A DNA stretch of 10,041 nucleotides. It comes from Candidatus Adiutrix sp. Lineage in GTDB: Bacteria; Desulfobacterota; Desulfarculia; Adiutricales; Adiutricaceae. The notes beneath the pieces are model-generated. The model searched no databases. It had not been told where the DNA came from and was given only the letters and a program-made list of their open reading frames with translations. How positions within the stretch are numbered: position 1 is the stretch's first letter; each line of letters opens with the position of its first letter. A program made the translations under genes and the position numbers. This document shows positions 1-6,764 of this stretch, one piece after another. The stretch spans positions 1 through 10,041 of the forward strand of contig JAITUX010000263.1 of NCBI GenBank assembly GCA_031286085.1, in the 5' to 3' direction.

Positions 1-1496
<1,496 letters not shown>

Positions 1497-1580
1497 GATA
1501 ATCCTCGCTTGGTCTGGTGCGTCCAATCAAGGCCCGCCCAAGAGGGCCGCGGCCATCCTGTTTGCCGCCCGCCCCGGCTT

Positions 1581-2540
1581 TCAACCGGCCAGCGCCCGGA
1601 GCAGCGCCGGGGCTCCGGCCAGGGGGGCGTCTTCGCCCAGTTCCCCCCGGACCAGTTTCAGCCGGGCCGGATCGGCCACGACCAGCCCTCGGTTCATTAT
1701 CTCCAACAGCCTGGGGCGGATAAATTCAAAGGCTCCGGCCACGCCGCCGCCGATGATGACGCCTTCCAGGCCCAAAAGGTTGAAGACCCCGACCAGGACC
1801 ATCCCCAGCGCCTCGCCGGCCCGCCGGAAAACGGCCAAGGACATGGGGTCGCCCCGCCGGGCCAGGTCGAACATCATCTCGGGCGTCAACCGGTCCGGCT
1901 CTCCCCGGTAGAGGGTCTCCTTTTTCTTCTTAAGCCATTCCCGCCCCAGCCGGGTCATGCCCGTGGCCGAGGCTATGGTCTCCAGGCAGCCCCGTCCTCC
2001 GCAGCCGCAGGGCGCGCCGCGGAGTTCCACCAGTTGGTGGCCTATTTCCCCGGCGCTGGCGAAGGCGCCGTACCACAGCTTCCCCTCAATTATGAGGCCC
2101 CCGCCCACCCCGGTGCCCAAGGTGATCACCAGAAGGTGCTTAAGGCCCCGCCCGGCCCCGCCGTGCCATTCTCCAAGGGCGTACAGGTTGCTGTCGTTTT
2201 CCAGAAGCACCGGCAAATCAAAGGCCCGGCTCATTATCTCCACCACGGGCACGTTGACCCAGCCGGGCATGTTGGGCGCCTTAAGCAAAACCCCGTCGGC
2301 CTGGTTGATCCAGCCCGGGACGCCGATGGCCAGCCCCATCGGCCGCCGGCCCTTGGGGGCCTCGGCGGCCAACCCTTTAAGATGCCGGATGATGTCGGCC
2401 ATGACCATATCCGGCCCTCGGCCGGAAGCGGTGGGGAAGCCCTGGCGGGCCAGCACCCGGCCGTCCTCATCCACCAGGCCCACCTTGATGTTGGTTCCGC
2501 CCACGTCCGCGGCCAGGCAGGTTCTTTTAGAATTGGTCAT
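1581..2540 (-). CDS. ROK-family glucokinase
   Basis: This is a 319-residue ROK (repressor/ORF/kinase) sugar kinase, most likely a glucokinase (EC 2.7.1.2) making glucose 6-phosphate from glucose and ATP. It begins directly with the kinase fold: ATP-phosphate loop DVGGTN (12-17), GVPG (73-76), sugar-binding and catalytic ENDSN (114-118, D116 the likely base), second phosphate loop TLGTGVGGG (140-148), GEIGH (164-168), and the ROK zinc signature with C178, C180 and C185 followed by E187. No N-terminal helix-turn-helix is present, so it is a kinase rather than a ROK repressor. The ATG at 2540 has a perfect GGAGG (2545-2549) only 4 nt away. Its neighbours MalQ, which releases glucose, and Pgm, which shares G6P, favour glucose as substrate. 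Fructose, mannose or N-acetyl sugars cannot be excluded from sequence alone. Confidence 0.92.
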   Translation of the reverse strand: MTNSKRTCLAADVGGTNIKVGLVDEDGRVLARQGFPTASGRGPDMVMADIIRHLKGLAAEAPKGRRPMGLAIGVPGWINQADGVLLKAPNMPGWVNVPVVEIMSRAFDLPVLLENDSNLYALGEWHGGAGRGLKHLLVITLGTGVGGGLIIEGKLWYGAFASAGEIGHQLVELRGAPCGCGGRGCLETIASATGMTRLGREWLKKKKETLYRGEPDRLTPEMMFDLARRGDPMSLAVFRRAGEALGMVLVGVFNLLGLEGVIIGGGVAGAFEFIRPRLLEIMNRGLVVADPARLKLVRGELGEDAPLAGAPALLRALAG

Positions 2541-2564
2541 GCCGCCTCCGTGGCCTGGTGTAAT

Positions 2565-2579
2565 GTCCGTTTCACGGAC
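2565..2579 (-). other. Small inverted repeat spanning the stop codon of the Cys protein, upstream of the ROK kinase
   Basis: A perfect 6-bp inverted repeat (GTCCGT / ACGGAC) with a 3-nt centre covers the stop codon (2572-2574) of the four-cysteine protein and ends 24 nt before the ROK kinase ATG. On the leftward mRNA it would fold into a small GC-rich hairpin with a GAA loop. No run of T follows, so it is not a classical terminator. It could mark an intercistronic processing or stabilising hairpin, or be chance. Confidence 0.3.
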
Positions 2580-2772
2580 GCGGAGCCGGCCCCGGCTTGA
2601 GAACGAAGGCCTGGCAGTCCTGGCCCGAACTGCGCCGCACCACCGCCGAAGGCATACTCCGGGATTTGAAGCCCATCAGCCGGCAGCCGTGGGGGGTTTC
2701 CGGCTCCCAGGTTATGTAATAATACCGGCAACGCCGGCAATTGACCGCCTTGGCGGAGGTCGCGTAGGTCAA
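2572..2772 (-). CDS. Small conserved-looking four-cysteine protein, function unknown
   Basis: A 66-residue soluble protein with four cysteines: C12 and C15 (a CxxC pair), C30 and C53. The aromatic stretch YYYITWEP follows the CxxC, then PHGCRLMGFKSR and a VVRRSSGQDC segment. The pattern resembles a family of short proteins I recall from deltaproteobacteria (CxxC, YxTW, GCxxxGFKSK, SSGxxC), but I cannot name an established function. Four cysteines in this spacing would suit a zinc or iron-sulfur site, which is inference. The start is a TTG at 2772, because an in-frame TGA (the stop of the preceding gene) lies only 9 nt upstream and no ATG comes early enough to keep the CxxC. GAGG at 2780-2783 overlaps that upstream stop, implying translational coupling. 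An overlapping frame opening with GTG at 2785 lacks any such motif and is a shadow. Confidence 0.8.
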   Translation of the reverse strand: MTYATSAKAVNCRRCRYYYITWEPETPHGCRLMGFKSRSMPSAVVRRSSGQDCQAFVLKPGPAPRP

Positions 2773-2779
2773 GGCCCCG

Positions 2780-2783
2780 CCTC
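2780..2783 (-). promoter_or_regulatory. Ribosome binding site deciding the TTG start of the Cys protein
   Basis: On the minus strand GAGG sits 7 nt before the TTG at 2772 and overlaps the TGA stop (2782-2784) of the preceding gene in the same frame. A ribosome terminating on the upstream gene would be placed directly on this site. It is the main support for choosing a TTG start. Confidence 0.6.
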
Positions 2784-3183
2784 ACCGCCGGCCGGCCTGG
2801 GCCAGATAATCCTCCACAAAGGTGAAGGTCTGGCGGTAGGCGTTGAAGGTGGTTATGAGATCCTCGTGGTCCAGGTAACGGGGAACCAATAGAATCATTA
2901 AAAGAATCCGGACCATGAGCTGAATCAGGCCCAAGATGCCCGCCAGGGCCTGGCGGTTGGCCGCGTCCAGCTCGGCGGGCACATGCCGGCGCATGAGGGA
3001 CATGAGGTCCGGCACGTAGCCGCTGACGGCCTTGGCGTCGCGGAAGACCAAGTCAAGGATATCCTGTTCCGGGGGCAGGCGTCGGGGCGGGTCGGCCTCG
3101 GTCATCAGCCGGCGCCATAATTCTCCGTCCAGGCCGGCGGTGAGGCTCTGAAGCCTGGCGTTCAGTTCCGTGAAGTCTTTCAT
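2782..3183 (-). CDS. Hypothetical protein with a hydrophobic central helix
   Basis: A 133-residue protein I do not recognise. The N-terminal half is polar and probably helical, with a proline-rich turn near residues 33-40. Residues about 84-104 form a strongly hydrophobic stretch (GILGLIQLMVRILLMILLVP) containing one arginine, which could be a membrane-associated or buried amphipathic helix. The C-terminus is polar and aromatic (FNAYRQTFTFVEDYLAQ). There is no signal peptide and no cysteine. The start is placed at the ATG at 3183 because AGGAG (3193-3197) lies 9 nt upstream; a TTG at 3207 would add eight residues, put this site inside the gene and has no better site of its own. It follows malQ by 63 nt and its stop overlaps the ribosome binding site of the next gene, so it belongs to the glucan operon. 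A structural or accessory role is only a guess. Confidence 0.75.
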   Translation of the reverse strand: MKDFTELNARLQSLTAGLDGELWRRLMTEADPPRRLPPEQDILDLVFRDAKAVSGYVPDLMSLMRRHVPAELDAANRQALAGILGLIQLMVRILLMILLVPRYLDHEDLITTFNAYRQTFTFVEDYLAQAGRR

Positions 3184-3192
3184 GGCTGGTTT

Positions 3193-3197
3193 CTCCT
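3193..3197 (-). promoter_or_regulatory. Ribosome binding site deciding the start at 3183
   Basis: A minus-strand AGGAG lies 9 nt before the ATG at 3183. It favours this start over the upstream TTG at 3207, which would read through it. Confidence 0.65.
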
Positions 3198-3246
3198 GCC
3201 GCGTCAAGTCGGGGCGGCCCTTTCAGGCGTCGATGCGGGCCATGAC

Positions 3247-4797
3247 TCAATAAGTCAGAATATTGGGATGAACCTGGTTGTCGCGGCCGGACAGGGCCGC
3301 CAGTTCGGCCAGCCGGTCGGCCAGCCGGTCGTCGTCTATCAGGGATGAGGGGCTCGAAAGCCGCCAACCCCAGTTGCCGGCGGCCGTTCCAGGGATGTTC
3401 AACCGGGCGTTTTCATTGAGATTCAACAAGTCCTGGGCCGGGGTCAGGGCCAGGGCCGCCGGCGAGAACCAGGCCAGGCGGATGAGGGCCCAAGCCGCGT
3501 TCTCTTCATCGACGGGGCCGCCGGCCAGTTCGGCCAGTTGACGCCGCTTGAGTTCGTCCGCTTCCTGGCGGAACCAGCCCCGGGTGGTATTGTTGTCATG
3601 GGTGCCGGTATAGACGGCGTTGTCCGGTTCCACCCGGAAGGGGGCGTGGGTGGAGAGGCCGAAGTTCTCGCCGAAACCGAACTGGAGCACCCTTATGCCG
3701 GGGTAGCCGAACTCCCGCCTCAGGGAGGTGACGTCCGGAGTGATGATCCCCAGGTCTTCGGCAATGATGTTCAAAGGCCCGGAGGCCGAAGCGGCCGCGA
3801 AAAGGTCGGCGCCCGGTCCGGGCCGCCAGGAACCGGAAGCCGCCGTCTCGGCGCCGGCCGGCACGCTCCAGAAGGCGGCGAAGGCCCGAAAGTGGTCCAG
3901 GCGCAGCCAATCGTAGAACTCGAATTGACGCCACAGGCGGTTTTTCCACCAGTCGAAGCCGTCCCGGCCGTGTTCCGCCCAGTTGAAAATGGGGTTTCCC
4001 CAGAGCTGGCCGTCCCGGGCGAAGTAATCGGGAGGGACTCCGGCCAGGGCCGCGGGCCGGCCGGCCTCGTCTAGCTGGTAGAGGCGGGGTTGGGTCCAGA
4101 CGTCGCTGGAATCATGGCTGACGTAGATGGGCGCGTCGCCGATGAGGCCCAGGCCTTTCCGGCGAAGAAGCTCCTTGAACTCGGTCAGCTGGCTGAAAAA
4201 GAGATATTGGGTCAGTTTTTCCCGCAGGATGGGCCGGGCCAGGCGGAGGCCGAAAAGGCGGAGGGCGCCATCGTCGCGGCGGCGCAGCTCTTCGGGCCAG
4301 CCGAGCCAGCCGGCGCCGCCGAAATGATTCTTGGCGGCCATGAAAAAGGCATAGTCGTTCAGCCAGGTGCCGTTGCGCCAAGCGAAATCCTGGAAGCCGG
4401 CGTGGTCCGCCAACCTGGTTTCAGCCCGCTCAAAGGCCAGGTCAAACAGGGCCTCCTTGCGGGCGACGACCCGCTCGAAATCCACCGGGCCTTCGGTCGG
4501 CAATTCCGCCGCCCGGGCCTCGTCCGAGGTGAGCCAGCCGTCCCGGACCAGGAGATCGGGGCTGATCAAAAGAGGGTTGCCGGCAAAGGCCGAATAAGCC
4601 GAATAGGGGGAATTGCCCAAGCCCGGGGCGGTGGGCGAAAGGGGCAGAACCTGCCAGAAGTGGAAGCCGGCCCGGCTTAGAAAATCCGCCATCCGGTGGG
4701 CGGCCGGCCCCAGGTCGCCCACCCCGTAAGGCGTGGCCAAGGAGCTTATATGTAAAAGCAGACCTCCGGCCCGCCAGCCCTCGCCGATAAGGGTCAT
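3247..4797 (-). CDS. malQ: 4-alpha-glucanotransferase (amylomaltase, GH77)
   Basis: This cytoplasmic enzyme (EC 2.4.1.25) transfers alpha-1,4-glucan segments between maltodextrins and releases glucose, working in maltodextrin and glycogen metabolism. The 516 residues are a full-length GH77 domain of the compact bacterial type. The N-terminus GGLLLHISSLATPYGVGDLG and the acceptor-site region GNSPYSAYSAFAGNP (61-75) are typical. Catalytic motifs are LRLDHFRAF with nucleophile D301, IIAEDLG with acid/base E347, and TGTHDNNT with transition-state-stabilising D401; GNPIFNW (268-274) is also present. No N-terminal carbohydrate-binding domain is seen. The ATG at 4797 follows AAAGGA at 7 nt, and this site overlaps the TAA stop of the upstream small gene, suggesting coupled translation. 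Glucose produced here is a natural substrate for the ROK kinase downstream in the same train. Confidence 0.97.
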   Translation of the reverse strand: MTLIGEGWRAGGLLLHISSLATPYGVGDLGPAAHRMADFLSRAGFHFWQVLPLSPTAPGLGNSPYSAYSAFAGNPLLISPDLLVRDGWLTSDEARAAELPTEGPVDFERVVARKEALFDLAFERAETRLADHAGFQDFAWRNGTWLNDYAFFMAAKNHFGGAGWLGWPEELRRRDDGALRLFGLRLARPILREKLTQYLFFSQLTEFKELLRRKGLGLIGDAPIYVSHDSSDVWTQPRLYQLDEAGRPAALAGVPPDYFARDGQLWGNPIFNWAEHGRDGFDWWKNRLWRQFEFYDWLRLDHFRAFAAFWSVPAGAETAASGSWRPGPGADLFAAASASGPLNIIAEDLGIITPDVTSLRREFGYPGIRVLQFGFGENFGLSTHAPFRVEPDNAVYTGTHDNNTTRGWFRQEADELKRRQLAELAGGPVDEENAAWALIRLAWFSPAALALTPAQDLLNLNENARLNIPGTAAGNWGWRLSSPSSLIDDDRLADRLAELAALSGRDNQVHPNILTY

Positions 4798-4808
4798 ACC
4801 GCCGTCCT

Positions 4809-5147
4809 TTACGCTTTCGGGAGGCCGGGGTCCGGCCCGGCGTCCCGGCTTAGGTCCTCGGCCACTTCCTGGACATATTTCACCAGCCGCAGCCTGGGAC
4901 GCACATGGGGGCCGCCTCGTTCGCCATGTTCGCCCCCCGCCATGTAGTCCTTTATCTTGTCGTTGAACTGGGAATTTTTTATCCTGAGGCCGTTGATGAG
5001 AAAATAAATGACGACCGCCTCCTCCCAGGCGCTGGTGGGCGCGAAATCCAGCATACGTTCCTTGTAGCGGGGCAGGAGGGCCGTCAGGGTTTCTTCGTTC
5101 AAGGCCATTATCTGCCTGGCTATTTTGCTTAAAACGTCTTCAATCAT
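4809..5147 (-). CDS. Small helical protein of unknown function, first gene of the leftward train
   Basis: A 112-residue soluble protein I cannot assign. Residues 1-66 look like a compact helical domain (start MIEDVLSKIARQIMALNEET, then LLPRYKERMLDF, WEEAVVIYFLINGLRIKN). A glycine/charge-rich linker (70-80) follows, then a basic segment (HVRPRLRLVKYV) and a short acidic helix. There are no cysteines, no signal peptide and no obvious enzyme motif. The basic segment after a linker could bind nucleic acid or a partner protein, which is speculation. I chose the ATG at 5147 because the helix begins cleanly there, and an AGG lies 5 nt upstream with a GGAGG further back. An ATG at 5183 and a TTG at 5189 are in frame, but they fall beside the predicted transcription start and have no binding site. 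It ends 11 nt before malQ, with the malQ ribosome binding site overlapping its stop. Confidence 0.75.
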   Translation of the reverse strand: MIEDVLSKIARQIMALNEETLTALLPRYKERMLDFAPTSAWEEAVVIYFLINGLRIKNSQFNDKIKDYMAGGEHGERGGPHVRPRLRLVKYVQEVAEDLSRDAGPDPGLPKA

Positions 5148-5182
5148 AAAAGCCTGTTTCGCCTCCGCATCCGGTCTCGGCA

Positions 5183-5211
5183 TGGACAAATAGGCGACAA
5201 TAACTTATAAT
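5183..5211 (+). promoter_or_regulatory. Sigma70-type promoter for pgi and the two-component genes
   Basis: The -35 hexamer TGGACA (5183-5188, 5 of 6 to TTGACA) and a perfect -10 TATAAT (5206-5211) are separated by exactly 17 nt. Transcription would begin near 5218, giving pgi a leader of about 113 nt. The AT-rich island stands out sharply from the GC-rich surroundings. Its -10 overlaps that of the opposite promoter by three bases. Confidence 0.7.
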
Positions 5212-5237
5212 ATATCGTCAATCGTCCCCGATGGCAA
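5209..5237 (-). promoter_or_regulatory. Sigma70-type promoter for the leftward glucan operon
   Basis: Read on the minus strand, -35 TTGCCA (5232-5237, 5 of 6) and -10 TATATT (5209-5214, 5 of 6) are separated by exactly 17 nt. Transcription would begin near 5202, about 55 nt before the ATG at 5147. Its -35 lies just inside the transcribed region of the rightward promoter, and the two cannot be occupied at once. Confidence 0.65.
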
Positions 5238-5270
5238 GGCGGAAATTGCCCGGCCTGGGCGGGGCAGGCC
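5233..5270 (+). other. Two consecutive hairpins in the pgi leader
   Basis: Within the predicted pgi leader, GGCAA (5233-5237) can pair with TTGCC (5246-5250) around an 8-nt loop, and GGCCTG (5252-5257) can pair with CAGGCC (5265-5270) around a G-rich 7-nt loop. The GGGGC of the second hairpin (5261-5265) is also complementary to GCCCC (5325-5329), next to the pgi start codon. No T-run follows either hairpin, so neither is a classical terminator. It does not match any riboswitch I know. Function is unproven. Confidence 0.35.
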
Positions 5271-5330
5271 TTAAAGAACAGCCAGAGCCGGTTCGGCCTG
5301 AAGCCTTTGTGAATCCAGAAAGAGGCCCCC

Positions 5331-6764
5331 ATGAAAAAAAACAGCGAGCAGAACGCGAGCGGCCGGCTTAATAACCTTCTGGCCATGGATTACAACAACC
5401 TCATGGCCGAAGCCGTAGGGCCCGCCGGCCTGACCCCGGACGACCTAAAAACCATACGGGAGGTCCTGGCTTCGGCGGCCAGGAACGTGGAGGGTCAGTA
5501 TAAGAAAGGCCTCCTGCCTTTCATGGACCTGCCTTTCAAAACCGAAGACCTCCGGAAATTCCAAAGCCTGGCCGACAGCCTAAAAAAATTCGAAAACGTG
5601 GTGGTGCTGGGCATAGGCGGCAGCGCCCTGGGCACCAAGGCCGTGTTTAACGCCTTAAGGCCCTTGAACCACAATCTTCTGCCCCAGGCCAAGCGCCAGT
5701 TCCCCCGCCTTTTCGTGGCCGACAACATAGACCCGGAGGGCTTCGCCGTCCTCCTCGACGGCTTGGACATCCGCAAGACCGTCTTCAACGTCATTTCCAA
5801 AAGCGGGGCCACGGCTGAAACCATGGGCCAGTTCCTCATCGTTTACGACCGGCTGCGCCATGACCTGGGGAAGACGGCCCTGAAGAACCATCTGCTGGTC
5901 ACCACCGACCCCGAAGGGGGGGTGTTGCGCAAAATAGTCGATGCCCAGGGTCTCAATTCCCTGGAAGTGCCGCCGGGGGTGGGCGGACGTTTTTCGGTGC
6001 TGACCTCGGTGGGCCTGGCTCCCCTGGCCGCGGCCGGGGTCAACATCGCCGAACTCCTGGCCGGCGCCGGCCAGGCCCAGAATGAGCAGACCAAGGATGT
6101 TCTGGCCAACCCGGCCTACGCCTTCGCCGGCCTGAACTGGTTCCTGACCGCCCGCCGGAAAAGAGGCTCCCTGGTCATGATGCCATACGCCGACAGCCTG
6201 GCCCTGGTGGCCGACTGGTTCGGGCAGTTATGGAACGAATCGCTGGGCAAGGCCGTATCCCTGAGCGGCAAGCCGGCGGCCGCCGGCCAGACGGCCATCA
6301 AGGCCCTTGGGGCAACCGATCAGCACAGCCAGCTCCAGCTCTACATGGAAGGCCCCAAGGACAAGACGGTCTGTTTCCTGCGCTGCGAAAACTTCCGCAC
6401 CCAGATGGTCATTCCCAAGGTCTTCGAGGAATACCCGGAGTTGGCCTACCTGGGAGGCCACGGCCTGGGCGAGCTTTTGAATTTCGAGCAGCGGGGCACG
6501 GCCCGGGCCCTGGCCGAAAACGGCCGCCCCAACCTGACCATCACCTTGCCCCAGGTCAATCCGTCGGCCTTGGGCTACCTCCTGCACATGCTGGAACTGG
6601 CCACCGTGGTCTCCGGCTGTCTCTACAAGGTCGACCCCCTGGACCAGCCCGGGGTTGAGCTGGGCAAGAAATACACCTACGGCCTTATGGGCCGGAACGG
6701 TTTCGCCGATTTCAAAAAACGCTATGACCGGGCCAAGCCCGACCCCCGATACATTCTGCCGTGA
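5331..6764 (+). CDS. pgi: Glucose-6-phosphate isomerase
   Basis: Cytoplasmic phosphoglucose isomerase (EC 5.3.1.9) interconverts glucose 6-phosphate and fructose 6-phosphate. The 477-residue protein has the two SIS sugar-isomerase domains: GIGGSALG (94-101), the phosphate-binding SKSGATAET (157-165) and VGGRFSVLTSVGLAPLA (217-233) with arginine R220, then WNESLGK with E303, DQHSQ with H332, and the C-terminal QPGVELGK with K446. E303, H332 and K446 correspond to the catalytic base, ring-opening histidine and lysine known in the family. It is shorter than the roughly 550-residue E. coli enzyme and nearer the compact bacterial forms; all catalytic elements remain. The ATG at 5331 follows AGAGG (5321-5325) at 5 nt. 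It is transcribed divergently from the malQ-glk-pgm train, and its stop overlaps the start of a histidine kinase gene. Confidence 0.96.
   Translation: MKKNSEQNASGRLNNLLAMDYNNLMAEAVGPAGLTPDDLKTIREVLASAARNVEGQYKKGLLPFMDLPFKTEDLRKFQSLADSLKKFENVVVLGIGGSALGTKAVFNALRPLNHNLLPQAKRQFPRLFVADNIDPEGFAVLLDGLDIRKTVFNVISKSGATAETMGQFLIVYDRLRHDLGKTALKNHLLVTTDPEGGVLRKIVDAQGLNSLEVPPGVGGRFSVLTSVGLAPLAAAGVNIAELLAGAGQAQNEQTKDVLANPAYAFAGLNWFLTARRKRGSLVMMPYADSLALVADWFGQLWNESLGKAVSLSGKPAAAGQTAIKALGATDQHSQLQLYMEGPKDKTVCFLRCENFRTQMVIPKVFEEYPELAYLGGHGLGELLNFEQRGTARALAENGRPNLTITLPQVNPSALGYLLHMLELATVVSGCLYKVDPLDQPGVELGKKYTYGLMGRNGFADFKKRYDRAKPDPRYILP

Noticed and set aside
1497..1580. Possible terminator or regulatory element between the ROK kinase and pgm
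   Set aside because: Only short GC palindromes such as GGCCGCGGCC are present, with no T-run and no convincing promoter boxes. It looks like an ordinary intercistronic spacer.
2537..2785. Alternative 82-codon leftward frame starting with GTG at 2785
   Set aside because: It overlaps the four-cysteine protein in another frame and encodes a Gly/Leu/Pro-rich product without pattern. The TTG-started frame has the CxxC motif and the better ribosome binding site.
5233..5250. Sigma54-like promoter (TGGCA ... TTGC) in the divergent region
   Set aside because: The GG and GC pairs are 13 nt apart instead of the required 10, on both strands, so it cannot serve as a -24/-12 element. The same bases form the first leader hairpin.
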